The position numbers were made by a program, and so were the translations under genes. From assembly GCF_023910625.1 (NCBI RefSeq), contig NZ_JAAVVW010000003.1:1488001-1552000 (forward strand): a DNA stretch of 64,000 nucleotides. Reading direction: 5' to 3'. Below the pieces are notes generated by a model, which did not search any database, was not told the DNA's origin, and saw only the letters and a program-made list of their open reading frames with translations. This stretch comes from Limnohabitans sp. (GTDB lineage Bacteria > Pseudomonadota > Gammaproteobacteria > Burkholderiales > Burkholderiaceae_C). Position 1 is the first letter of the stretch. Every line of letters begins with the position of its first letter. Positions 25,343 to 33,437 of this stretch are shown piece after piece.

Positions 25343-25367
25343 AAAAAACCCGGACCAGCCGGGTTTT
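25343..25367 (-). terminator. Intrinsic terminator or attenuator between soxX and soxB
   Basis: AACCCGG-ACCAG-CCGGGTT (25347-25365, extendable by two A-T pairs at each end), followed on the minus strand by TTTTTTAG. This is a textbook terminator placed inside the sox operon, only 8 bases after the soxX stop and about 30 bases before the soxB start. It could lower soxB-soxH transcription relative to soxCDYZAX or protect the 3' end of a processed message. Confidence 0.75.
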
Positions 25368-25374
25368 CAAGGGA

Positions 25375-26031
25375 TTACTGGTTCACAGGCGACTTGGGGT
25401 CAAGCAGCAAACCCACGATGTGGCGAACCTGTGTTTCGTTCAAGATGCCCATGTGCCCAGCGCGGGGCATATTGGAGCAGGCGTTGTAGGCCTTGGCGTT
25501 CCAGATCTTGCCCCAGGTGTATTCCACGATGGCCTTGCTGGCCGGATCGCTCGGGTTGGAAACACCACGGATCTTGCCGTAGTTGTACAGACTAGGTCCC
25601 AGTGTGCCGTAAGAAATTTCTTTCTTGTCCATCTGATGACAGTTGTAGCAATTGCCACCATTGACGGCCGTCGCGGAATCGGTCCAGGTCAGACCACGAC
25701 CGCTTTGGGCAATGGCTTCGCCCTGCTTCCAGTCACCGATGAATTGGCCGTCTGAGGGCCACTTGATGGCTTTGAGGTTGGCTTCTTCGATGCGCTTGGC
25801 GGTTTTTTCGTCCAGTGGCTTGCCGGCCACATCGGCTTCGCTGCAAACACGGTTGGTTTCGTCAGTGGCGGTGAGGCGTTCGATCTTGACGTGACTCTCG
25901 TCACGAAAAGAAGCCTTGACGATCTTGTCCGTCAAGGCATTGAGCTCGGCCACGGAAGGGCCGGATGCGCAACCTGCAGCCACCAAAGCGGCAGCCAAGC
26001 TGGCCAGTACGAGTGAAGTCTTTTTGTTCAT
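25375..26031 (-). CDS. soxX: SoxX, c-type cytochrome of the SoxAX complex
   Basis: 218 residues. A lipoprotein-like signal (LASLAAALVAAGC) suggests membrane anchoring, unlike the soluble SoxX of Paracoccus. The heme site is CYNCH in VNGGNCYNCHQMDKKE, with the Met ligand in SNMPRAGHMG. The N-terminal extension of about 75 residues fits the longer SoxX forms in betaproteobacteria. SoxAX joins thiosulfate oxidatively to the Cys of SoxY. The start is 18 bases after the soxA stop. Confidence 0.95.
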   Translation of the reverse strand: MNKKTSLVLASLAAALVAAGCASGPSVAELNALTDKIVKASFRDESHVKIERLTATDETNRVCSEADVAGKPLDEKTAKRIEEANLKAIKWPSDGQFIGDWKQGEAIAQSGRGLTWTDSATAVNGGNCYNCHQMDKKEISYGTLGPSLYNYGKIRGVSNPSDPASKAIVEYTWGKIWNAKAYNACSNMPRAGHMGILNETQVRHIVGLLLDPKSPVNQ

Positions 26032-26049
26032 GAGGTTCTCCTGTTCAGA

Positions 26050-26853
26050 TCAGCGCTTGATGGCCGGGGCAACGGAAGCTGCACCCTTGGCATTCACACC
26101 CAAGTAGGTGGACAGGGCGATCGTGGCGTCGCTGGCAAAACCAGGATAAGGGAAGCGCTGCTGGCGGTAGCAGTCGTTCAGGCGAAGTTGCATGCTCCAC
26201 ATCTGACCGTTGGACACGCGGTAGGCAGGCCAGGCGGCAAAACCGACACCGTCGCCAGGGTTCTTGGTCAGGATGGGCAGGTCTTGCAAGCGGATGCGTT
26301 TACCTTCTTCACCGTGGCAGGATGCGCAAGAAAAGTCGTGCGTACCACCGCGCTGGAAGAACAGGCGTTTGCCCACTTCGTAGAAGGTTTTTTCTTGGGC
26401 ATGAGATTGCGACAGGTTGAACTTTTGGCCTTTGGACTCGGCGGCGATCCAGGTGGCCAAGGCCGTCACATTGGCCATCTCGCCACGACCAAATGCGGTC
26501 TTGGAGATTTCGGCGGCGTTGAAGCCTTGCAGGGTTTCCATGCAGGTGACCAGACGCGACTCGAGGTCTTGCATCTTTTGGGTATCGGCAAAGAATCTGG
26601 GCAACTCTACGAAGGCACCCTTGAACACGCCGGGGCCTTTGCCCAAGTCGCATTTTTCAAGCGTGGCGTTTTTGGGGCCGCGGGCTTTTTTCCAGAGGTC
26701 TTCGCCTTTGGCCTCAAACAGCTCGGCGGGGTTGCCGTCTTGCAACATGGCGCGGTATTCGTCAATGCCCTGGCTGGCGGTTTTTTGGGCCAGCGCGGGC
26801 AAGGCGCTCAAGACCAGTGCTGCTGCCATGGCCAAAGTGGATGCTTTGTTCAT
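26050..26853 (-). CDS. soxA: SoxA, active-site cytochrome of the SoxAX complex
   Basis: 267 residues from the ATG at 26853. Signal peptide (LAMAAALVLSALPALAQ). Only one heme motif, C176ASCH180, is present. The position of the N-terminal heme of diheme SoxA holds a probable disulfide, Cys68 with Cys104, so this is the monoheme type. The catalytic cysteine that ligates heme and becomes a persulfide is Cys228 in LRLNDCYRQQRFPYPG. It lies 76 bases downstream of soxZ. Confidence 0.96.
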   Translation of the reverse strand: MNKASTLAMAAALVLSALPALAQKTASQGIDEYRAMLQDGNPAELFEAKGEDLWKKARGPKNATLEKCDLGKGPGVFKGAFVELPRFFADTQKMQDLESRLVTCMETLQGFNAAEISKTAFGRGEMANVTALATWIAAESKGQKFNLSQSHAQEKTFYEVGKRLFFQRGGTHDFSCASCHGEEGKRIRLQDLPILTKNPGDGVGFAAWPAYRVSNGQMWSMQLRLNDCYRQQRFPYPGFASDATIALSTYLGVNAKGAASVAPAIKR

Positions 26854-26929
26854 TGTCACCTCTGTGGCTATTTTTGAAATGCGCAAAGGGTGAAGTCGTG
26901 GCTTGACCCATTGCTCTGTCATCGCACGA

Positions 26930-27241
26930 TCACGAAACGGTGGCTTCGTCGGTGCGGGTATCGCCCCGGTTGTCTTTCCAGGTCACAGCAATTTTGTCAC
27001 CGGCTTTGGCGCCTTTGACAGTGAATTGCAGGAAGGGGTTTTTCGACACAGCAGGGCCCCACTCGGCGGAAAAAACGTCCTTGCCGTTGAGCTTGGCTGT
27101 GACTTCCTGGATGAACCAGGCGGGCACGGTCTTGCCGGAAGCGTCTTTGCGCTGACCGGTTTCCATTTCGTGGGCCATCAGAACACGAATGGTTGCTTTG
27201 TCACCGGAAGACTGAGCACGAATGCGCATTGGATCTGCCAT
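26930..27241 (-). CDS. soxZ: SoxZ, sulfur-compound chelating partner of SoxY
   Basis: 103 residues, an immunoglobulin-like beta sandwich with no signal peptide. It reaches the periplasm bound to Tat-exported SoxY. Family landmarks are ADPMRIRAQ, IRVLMAHEMETGQRKD, GKTVPAWFIQEV and WGPAVSKNPFLQF. The ATG at 27241 has GGAGAG upstream. It forms the SoxYZ carrier on which thiosulfate is oxidised. Confidence 0.97.
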   Translation of the reverse strand: MADPMRIRAQSSGDKATIRVLMAHEMETGQRKDASGKTVPAWFIQEVTAKLNGKDVFSAEWGPAVSKNPFLQFTVKGAKAGDKIAVTWKDNRGDTRTDEATVS

Positions 27242-27299
27242 TTTTCTCTCCTAAATCTGTCAATGATTGAATGTGAAGTCGATGGGATGCGTACGGGAA

Positions 27300-27755
27300 T
27301 TAACCGCCGCAACCGCCCAAAGTGACCTTGACTTCTTTTTTGGCCCACAAGGCTTTGCCGTCGTTCATGATGGCCACAGCGTAGACATCGGAAGACTGGC
27401 CCATCTTGGCGCGGGTCGAGAAGTTGGCTTCAACGGCATCGGTCACATTGAACATGGCAACCAGTGCGGAGGGGTTCTTTTCGACCATGATCAGCAAGTG
27501 CTTGACGCCGGTCAGGGTGGTGCTGGCACCCAAAGGCACGACCGCACCGTTTTCGGCAATGTCCGGACCGATGATGGTCACGTCCTTGCTTTCAGCCATG
27601 CTTTTGGCACCCGCAGCACGGGCAGCTTCTTGCACTGTTTTGGCTTCGAATGCAGCTTTGTTGACTGCAGCTTGAGCGAACTGAGGGAAGCCCGCAGAGG
27701 CCAAGATGCCAGCCACAACAACGCTTTGCTTGAGTGTCTCGCGACGGTTTTGCAT
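27300..27755 (-). CDS. soxY: SoxY, sulfur carrier with C-terminal GGCGG
   Basis: 151 residues from the ATG at 27755, which has GGAG upstream; a longer reading frame adds sequence that is not SoxY. The Tat leader is NRRETLKQSVVVAGILASAG. The protein ends in the mobile arm VTLGGCGG, and Cys149 carries the sulfur intermediates. It is placed between soxD and soxZ as in most sox operons. Confidence 0.97.
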   Translation of the reverse strand: MQNRRETLKQSVVVAGILASAGFPQFAQAAVNKAAFEAKTVQEAARAAGAKSMAESKDVTIIGPDIAENGAVVPLGASTTLTGVKHLLIMVEKNPSALVAMFNVTDAVEANFSTRAKMGQSSDVYAVAIMNDGKALWAKKEVKVTLGGCGG

Positions 27756-27825
27756 CTGATATCTCCTTTGATGGTTGAGTGATGCGATAAAAACAGGTTC
27801 AGCTGTACCGTGGAATCGGCCCACG

Positions 27826-28908
27826 TTACTTGCTGGCCCCCTTGGAAATCCATTCTGCAATCAGTTTGGCGTCCGTGTCAGGCAGTGATTGTGCAGGCAT
27901 TGGAATCGGTCCGTAAACCCCCACACCACCCACCTTGATTTTTTCTGTCAGGTAAGCGACCTTGCCAGCCTGTTTTTTGGCAATTTCATGAAAGCCTGGG
28001 CCCACGATTTTTTTATCGACACCATGACAGGCGGTACAGCTGTGTTTGTTCAACAAAGCGATGACGGCCTTGGATTCATTTTTTTCTGGCTTGGCGGCGG
28101 CCACAGGAGCTGCTGCGGCTGCCGCAGCTACTGGCGTACCGGCTTTGGGCTCTGGGCGCGTTGTGTCTGCACCCCGCTGTGGTCCCACAATTCGGGTTTG
28201 CTCTTGCAAGTTGCCGTGTGCGTTGCGCGCAAAGTCTGGCAAAAATGACGCCACTTTAGGCTCAGGCGTGCAGTCTTTCATGCAAATTTTGTTGTTCGTG
28301 TCAGGCTTTTTGACGCCCCCAAATTCATTGCCAGGCCACATCGCGTGTGCAGTGGTCATGCCATTGCGGTTGGGCATCCGGGCCTGAACTTCGGCGATGT
28401 TTTTGTCCGACAAGACAAAGTTGTCCGGCACGATGTTGCCCAGGTTCAACATGAACGCTGTGACGGCATAGACCTCTTCCGTGGTCAGCGTCTTGGGGTT
28501 GGTCCAAGGCATGGCCCGGTTGACGTAGTCCCACAAGGTAGACACCGTGGGCACTTTCATCAGGGTGGTTCTGCCGGGGTAGTCGGCGCGCTGCAAATTG
28601 GCCACACGACCTGTTTTGATGTCTTCGGCTGTCGTTCCGCCCACGATGGGGCTGAAGACTTCGTTGGACTCGCCGAACACACCATGGCAATGGGCGCACT
28701 TGGCCTCCCACACATCCTGGCCTTTGGCCACCGAGCCAGAACCGGCTGGCAAACCCTTGAAGTCGGGACGCACATCGATGTCCCACTTGGCCACTTCTTT
28801 GGCCGTGGCCTCGCGGCCCACGCCAGGAAATTTTGTGGTCTGTGCGCTGGCCAAGCCTGCTGCGGCCAGACAAACAAAGGCTAAAACGGCATCACGAAAC
28901 TTGGACAT
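27826..28908 (-). CDS. soxD: SoxD, diheme cytochrome subunit of sulfane dehydrogenase
   Basis: 360 residues. Signal peptide (AVLAFVCLAAAGLASA). The first heme is C71AHCH75. An Ala/Pro-rich linker (AGTPVAAAAAAAPVAAAKP) leads to a second c domain with CTACH. The two-heme form matches SoxD of SoxCD, which removes six electrons from the SoxY-bound sulfane atom. Having SoxCD predicts complete oxidation of thiosulfate to sulfate without sulfur globules. The start overlaps the 3' end of soxC by 17 bases. Confidence 0.95.
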   Translation of the reverse strand: MSKFRDAVLAFVCLAAAGLASAQTTKFPGVGREATAKEVAKWDIDVRPDFKGLPAGSGSVAKGQDVWEAKCAHCHGVFGESNEVFSPIVGGTTAEDIKTGRVANLQRADYPGRTTLMKVPTVSTLWDYVNRAMPWTNPKTLTTEEVYAVTAFMLNLGNIVPDNFVLSDKNIAEVQARMPNRNGMTTAHAMWPGNEFGGVKKPDTNNKICMKDCTPEPKVASFLPDFARNAHGNLQEQTRIVGPQRGADTTRPEPKAGTPVAAAAAAAPVAAAKPEKNESKAVIALLNKHSCTACHGVDKKIVGPGFHEIAKKQAGKVAYLTEKIKVGGVGVYGPIPMPAQSLPDTDAKLIAEWISKGASK

Positions 28909-30256
28909 TTTTCACCTCACCGTTTTCCTGAACCAACCATGATTGGATGGCGTTGTTGTGATAGATAGATCGAGTTCCGCGCACAGCACGCAACTGTTGA
29001 TAAGTGGGCTGAACATGCCCTGTTTCATCTTGAGCACGGCTTTGAATGATGGCCGGTTTGCCGTCCCACACCCAATTGAGGTTGAACCGGGTCAGGGCCT
29101 TCGACAGCACCGGAGTTTCCAGCCGCGCTTGTCGCCAATTGCGTCCGCCGTCGGTGGAGACATCCACCCGCTTGATCTTGCCCTTGCCCGTCCAGGCCAG
29201 GCCTGTGATGTTGTAAAAACCTTTGTCCAGCAGCACCTGCCCGCCAGAGGGTGTGGTGACCACGCTTTTGACTTCTTGAATGTTGCTGTACTGGCGCTGC
29301 AAACCGTTGGGCATCAAATCAATGTAGTGAATGGCCTCGTCTTTGGCGGCGTAAGGTTTGTCACCCACCTCAACCCGTCGCAGGTATTTGACCCAGCTCA
29401 CGCCCTGCACACCGGGCACCACCAAACGCAGGGGGTAACCGTTTTCGGGGCGCAACATTTCGCCGTTTTGGCCGTAAGCCACGATGACTTCACCCGAGGT
29501 GATCAAGCTCATCGGAATGGTTCGGGTCATGGACGATCCATCTGCACCCTCAGCCAAGACAAACTTGCCGTTCTTCAGGTCAGCACCCGCCAACTCAAGT
29601 AAGGTGATCAGGGGCACGCCCGTGAACTCGCTGCAAGAGATCATGCCGTGCGTGTACTGCACGGTGGGCACCGCCACGTTGCCCCACTCGGTGGCCGTGT
29701 TGGCACCGCACTCGATGAAGGCAAAGCGCGAGACCGAAGGCAAGCGCATGATCTCGTCCATGGTGAATACCATGTTCTTTTTGACCATGCCGTTGATCAT
29801 GAAGCGGTGCTTGGAAGGATCAATGTCCCACCAACCCTGATGGTGACGCTCGAAGTGCAAACCGCTGGGCGTGACGATGCCAAACAAGGACTGCAGAGGC
29901 GCGAACGACACCGAAGCTTGCGTGGTTTGCGTCAACCCGGGGCTTTGGCGGCGCTGCAAGTTGGCTTCGTACTGCGAAGGCTTGCCGTAACCTTCTGTGG
30001 CCACGCCCTGTCCCAGGCCCGTGGTGTGCTCAGGCAGGTTCAAGATGTTGGGATCACCCCCTTCAGCCGGCACTGGATTGCCTTGCGCCATGGCCATGGG
30101 CGCAGCGGCACCAGCAGCCGCAGCGGCAAAGGCATTGCGAATGAAATCACGGCGGCCTTTTTTGCCCTCGGCAAAGACTTCCTTCACGCCGCTGGGGGTC
30201 AGAAAGTGTTCAGGTGCTTTTTGCACCCTGCCTGAATTGATGCTGACTTCGTTCAC
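28892..30256 (-). CDS. soxC: SoxC, molybdenum subunit of sulfane dehydrogenase
   Basis: 454 residues from a GTG at 30256, chosen because AGGAG lies five bases upstream (30262-30266). A longer ATG form would add about 31 unlike residues. A Tat leader (GRRDFIRNAFAAAAAGAAA) precedes a sulfite-oxidase-fold molybdopterin domain, with the molybdenum-ligating Cys in RFAFIECGANTATEW, then a dimerisation domain (IKRVDVSTDGGRNWRQARL). It is the first gene of the core sox block, behind a persulfide-type operator at 30379-30400. Confidence 0.95.
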   Translation of the reverse strand: MNEVSINSGRVQKAPEHFLTPSGVKEVFAEGKKGRRDFIRNAFAAAAAGAAAPMAMAQGNPVPAEGGDPNILNLPEHTTGLGQGVATEGYGKPSQYEANLQRRQSPGLTQTTQASVSFAPLQSLFGIVTPSGLHFERHHQGWWDIDPSKHRFMINGMVKKNMVFTMDEIMRLPSVSRFAFIECGANTATEWGNVAVPTVQYTHGMISCSEFTGVPLITLLELAGADLKNGKFVLAEGADGSSMTRTIPMSLITSGEVIVAYGQNGEMLRPENGYPLRLVVPGVQGVSWVKYLRRVEVGDKPYAAKDEAIHYIDLMPNGLQRQYSNIQEVKSVVTTPSGGQVLLDKGFYNITGLAWTGKGKIKRVDVSTDGGRNWRQARLETPVLSKALTRFNLNWVWDGKPAIIQSRAQDETGHVQPTYQQLRAVRGTRSIYHNNAIQSWLVQENGEVKNVQVS

Positions 30257-30378
30257 ACAAACTCCTGGTTTTGAGTGGGCAATCCCGACCATTTCCAAAC
30301 TGCCACTCTCTGGTTCACCGAGACAAGTGGCCTGGGTCAAGGAACACATGGTTCAAGCCCAAATGGTCATTAGGTCCG

Positions 30379-30400
30379 TATATTCGGATATGCGAATATA
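30379..30400. promoter_or_regulatory. Perfect 22-bp dyad, ATTC-N8-GAAT operator upstream of soxC
   Basis: TATATTCG, 6 bases and CGAATATA form an exact inverted repeat containing ATTC-N8-GAAT, the pattern recognised by SqrR/BigR/SoxR-type ArsR repressors that sense persulfide. It lies 123 bases before the soxC start, in the AT-rich gap after the small cytochrome gene, with TATCCT/TATATAT promoter-like sequence beside it. A matching half-site, CGAATATA, occurs at 31242-31249 before the cytochrome gene at 30908. Confidence 0.75.
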
Positions 30401-30467
30401 TAGGATAAAGAGCGAATCTGAATCAGGGATTACACGGGGGCCAGCATCGACTCAGGACAAACCCTGA

Positions 30468-30791
30468 TCACTTGAATTTGTAATGGTCTCGGTTGAGTAC
30501 CGCCGCCACAGAAGTCACTTCTTCCGGAAACATGCCCATGTTCAACTGGGTGTTGCATTGCTCGACCATGCCGCGCAAAAAAGACGCCGTATTGATTCGC
30601 CCTTGGGGTTTGTAAATGGCGCTGCCATCGCCCCCCACTTTGGACACATGGCAGGCCACGCATTTGTTTTCTGCGATCAATTTCTCACCGAGTTTGATGT
30701 CAGCTTCCTTGAAGATCGCAGGTTGCGCCATGGCTGCGCTTGCCAATGCCCAACCCAAACCCAACCCACTCAAAATCTTGACGAATTTCAC
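30468..30791 (-). CDS. Small monoheme c-type cytochrome in the sox cluster
   Basis: 107 residues from a GTG at 30791. The region just before it holds the upstream gene's terminator, so longer forms are unlikely. Signal peptide (ILSGLGLGWALASAAMAQ), heme site NKCVACHVSK, and a C-terminal half (TASFLRGMVEQCNTQLNMGMFPEEV) with a Met ligand candidate. It may accept electrons from SoxAX or SoxCD or hand them to an oxidase, but it is not one of the named core Sox proteins. The sequence LNMGMFPEEVTSVAAVLN resembles SoxX/SoxE-type C-termini only loosely. Confidence 0.75.
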   Translation of the reverse strand: MKFVKILSGLGLGWALASAAMAQPAIFKEADIKLGEKLIAENKCVACHVSKVGGDGSAIYKPQGRINTASFLRGMVEQCNTQLNMGMFPEEVTSVAAVLNRDHYKFK

Positions 30792-30803
30792 AGCAGTTTC
30801 CCC

Positions 30804-30838
30804 ATAAAAAAACCGCTCAAGGCGCGAACCCTGAGCGG
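30804..30838 (-). terminator. Terminator after the cytochrome c gene at 30908
   Basis: Stem CCGCTCAAGG / CCTGAGCGG (one bulged base) with the loop CGCGAAC, followed on the minus strand by TTTTTTTATGG. It separates the transcript of the cytochrome at 30908-31216 from the next gene. Confidence 0.75.
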
Positions 30839-30907
30839 CAAACAAAAGCCACGAGTACCCATCGAGCTTTGAGTTTATCCATTCGAACAAGCCTCTTGGG
30901 CTTGTGA

Positions 30908-31216
30908 TTACTTGCCGCCCGCCAAAATCCAAGTAGCCAAGGTCAGGGCATCTGCATCGCTCAAAGCGGCTTGAGCGGGCATGGGCACTGGGCCCCATTT
31001 GCCAGAACCGCCAGCCTTGATGCTTTTGGCCAAATTCGCGGCTGCATCTTTTTGTCCAGCGTACTTCTTGGCCACATCGCTGTAAGACGGGCCGACCATT
31101 TTTTTGTCAGCAGCATGGCAAGCCATGCAGTTGTTTTTCTTGGCCATGTCCAGGTTGGCAAAGGCGGGGGCAGAAGTCAAAGCGGCCACAGCGGCCACAG
31201 CAAAAATCAATTTCAT
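30908..31216 (-). CDS. Cytochrome c551/c5-type monoheme cytochrome
   Basis: 102 residues from the ATG at 31216, with GGAG six bases upstream. Signal peptide (LIFAVAAVAALTSAPAFA), heme motif NNCMACHAADKKMVGPSY and Met ligand in WGPVPMPAQAALSDADA. The GPVPMPAQ segment and ending LATWILAGGK are typical of class I c551/c5 cytochromes. It is closely related to the C-terminal domain of SoxD (GPIPMPAQ). It probably shuttles electrons from Sox enzymes to a terminal oxidase. Confidence 0.88.
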   Translation of the reverse strand: MKLIFAVAAVAALTSAPAFANLDMAKKNNCMACHAADKKMVGPSYSDVAKKYAGQKDAAANLAKSIKAGGSGKWGPVPMPAQAALSDADALTLATWILAGGK

Positions 31217-31376
31217 CAAGAACTCCATCAATGAGGGGGGTCGAATATAACCAGGCACTAATTTAACCGAAATCAATGCGGATAAGAACAACCCAGACCC
31301 ATTTCGGCGTCAGGGATTTTACTGAGGGCTGGCCACACAAAGACCCAAAGCCATCCCCAAAACGCGGCCATAGGGC

Positions 31377-31757
31377 TCACTCAAACGCAGGCTGTTCGGG
31401 CTTGACCACCGTTTTGCCTGCAGCAGCCCAAGCGTCAAAACCACCCGCAATCGATGAAACATTCAGGTAGCCCATGCTTTGCATGGTTTGCGCTGCCAAA
31501 GCTGCGCGGCCGCTGGTCTTGCAGTACAGCACCACCTTCAGGTCGCGGCCCGACAAGGCGGGCGTGCCGCTGAGCTTGAATTCCAGCAAGCCCCGGGGCA
31601 CCAGCACCGCACCGGGCAAGTGGCCAGCGGCAAATTCGTCGGCTTCGCGCACATCGATCAACACATCGGCTTGGCGAATGGCTTCATCGGCGTCTTGCAA
31701 GGCGATCTCGCGGACATGGGCTTTGGCTTGCAGGACCAGATCGTGGGCTGTTTTCAT
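31377..31757 (-). CDS. Single-domain rhodanese
   Basis: 126 residues from the ATG at 31757, preceded by GGAGGAG at good spacing. One rhodanese domain: VLIDVREADEFAAGHLPGA and the active-site loop Y78-C79-K-T-S-G-R-A, with the persulfide-forming Cys79. It has no signal peptide, so it is cytoplasmic and moves sulfane sulfur between thiosulfate, glutathione persulfide or protein thiols. It sits between the cytochrome genes and the 3' end of the efflux cluster, 29 bases after the TolC-like pseudogene, and is probably part of the efflux transcript. Confidence 0.92.
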   Translation of the reverse strand: MKTAHDLVLQAKAHVREIALQDADEAIRQADVLIDVREADEFAAGHLPGAVLVPRGLLEFKLSGTPALSGRDLKVVLYCKTSGRAALAAQTMQSMGYLNVSSIAGGFDAWAAAGKTVVKPEQPAFE

Positions 31758-31786
31758 GGTGTCTCCTCCAGGTTCAAACATTGGGT

Positions 31787-33177
31787 TCATGGGGCCAACT
31801 GGGCGTTCAGGCCCTGCAAGCTTTGCACAGAGAGGCTACCGGTCAAGGCGTCCAGTTGCAAGCGGGTCTGCAGCAACTCGGTCTGCGCGCGCAACCAGGC
31901 CAGCTCGGTCAGGGTCGCGTCATTTTCGGCTTGCAACAATTCCAAGGTGGTGCGGTCACCGACTTGGCGACCCAACCGAGTGGCATCCAGTCTGGCGGTA
32001 CTGGCTTTCCATGCGGCTTGCAAGGCCGACAAACGGGCAGGCCCGGTTTGCAGCGCCAACCAAACCGAGCGGGCTTGCTGCTGGGTTTGCTGCACGGCCA
32101 ACTCGTATTCGGCCTCGGCCTTCGCTTGCGCGCTCACGGCCTCTTGCAGTTTGGCGCTGCGGTAACCGCCGGTGTACAAGGGCAGGTTCATGCTCAAGCC
32201 CAGCATCTGCTGACTTTGCGTGTTGCTGGCGGGGCCAAAATCGCCGTCGCCACTCAAGCGGTCACGACCGGCTTGGGCCACCAGGTCGAGCGTGACGCCA
32301 CCACGGGCTTCGTGCTTTTTCACTTCTTGCCGGGCCACGTCCCACTGGGCTTTTTTCAGGCGCAAACCGGTGTTGGCTTCGCGCACTTGGGTCAGCACCT
32401 GGTCCAAAGATGGAGAAGCCGTGACCGGCTCATGCGGCTTTGGGCGCTTGGGGTTTCAGGGCCTCGGATGGCAATCGGGTGGATTCGGCCAACACTTGGC
32501 GGGCCATTTGCAACTCGCTGTCGGCGGCCAGCCACTGCGCCTGCAAACCGGAGGCACGGGCTGCCGCTTCGTGCGTGTCGGTCACCGGCAGATCGCCGAT
32601 GGAAAAACGGTCCCGGGCTTCGGTCAGCGAGCGCTGAACGGCGGCGTGCTGGTTTTTCAAAACTTGCTGCTGCCGATCGGCCAGCAACACTTGGAAGTAG
32701 CGCTGCACTGTCAGCAGCATGAACTGCTGGTGCGCCAGATCGGCACGCCATTCGGCCACGCCTGCGGCTTGCTGCAGTTGCGCTTGTTGGGCTTGGCGCT
32801 CCGGACTGTACAGGGCTTGCTTGGCTTGCAAGGACCAGCGGGTGGAGGTCGCGGCACTGGCCGAGGTGCCAAATGACACCCCATTGGATTGGCCAAAGCC
32901 AGGTGCAGAAAATTGTGCACCCTGCATGCGTGAGTCAGCCGACCTGGCCCCTACCGTGGCGCTGCCCATCACAACGGGTCGCCACAGCGATTGGGCCTGC
33001 GCTTCAAAGGCTTGCACCGAAGAACGGGTGGCTTGCACCACCTGCATCTGCGGGTCGTGCTGGCGCGCGTGTTCCCAGGTTTGCAGCAAGGTCCAGCGCG
33101 TGCGCAGCAGGGGTCCAGAGCGCAGCAACCAACAGTGCGCTGCTCAAGCGCTTGCTGTGGAATCGTGACGGGGTCAT
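31787..33177 (-). pseudogene. TolC-like outer-membrane efflux protein, broken by two frameshifts
   Basis: The gene should read from the ATG at 33177: signal peptide RLSSALLVAALWTPAAHA, then LDLLQTWEHARQHDPQ, the usual start of an outer-membrane factor. The signal-peptide frame and the mature frame differ by one base at 33090-33091 (GACCTTG where GACTTG is expected). The first half ends in a TGA at 32430-32432. The second half continues one base out of frame, and the second shift must lie within 32430-32458 (runs CCCC, CCC and AAA). Both look like single-base insertions. The second half (GLSMNLPLYTGGYRSAKLQEA) is a normal OEP repeat ending at 31787. It belongs with the RND pump and adaptor upstream. 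True decay or sequence error cannot be separated here. Confidence 0.8.
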
Positions 33178-33195
33178 GGCGCGCGGGCTTTCTGA

Positions 33196-33405
33196 TCAGC
33201 AGCCGCGCTCAACGCCCAGCTTGCTGAGGATGGACTCCATCAGGCACCACTTGGTGAGCGCGCTTTGCAGCAGGTTGGCCCCCACAAAAGCGGTGAACGC
33301 CAGCCACCACTCGCTCACAAAAATGGGACTGCCCTGCACGCCCAGCGCCAAAGACAACAACACAAAGGTACCAGCGACCAAACGAACGATTTGCCAAGAT
33401 TTCAT
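33196..33405 (-). CDS. DUF2892 (YgaP-like) small membrane protein
   Basis: 69 residues with two membrane helices (IVRLVAGTFVLLSLALGV and WWLAFTAFVGANLLQSALT), ending CLMESILSKLGVERGC. The N-terminal arginine followed by a Gly hinge and the CLMES motif are typical of the DUF2892 family. That domain is fused to rhodanese in E. coli YgaP, so finding it in the same gene string as a free-standing rhodanese is meaningful. It lies between the TolC-like gene and the RND pump. Confidence 0.85.
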   Translation of the reverse strand: MKSWQIVRLVAGTFVLLSLALGVQGSPIFVSEWWLAFTAFVGANLLQSALTKWCLMESILSKLGVERGC

Positions 33406-33437
33406 GGTGATTTACTCCAGTTGATGAAAGAAAAAAT

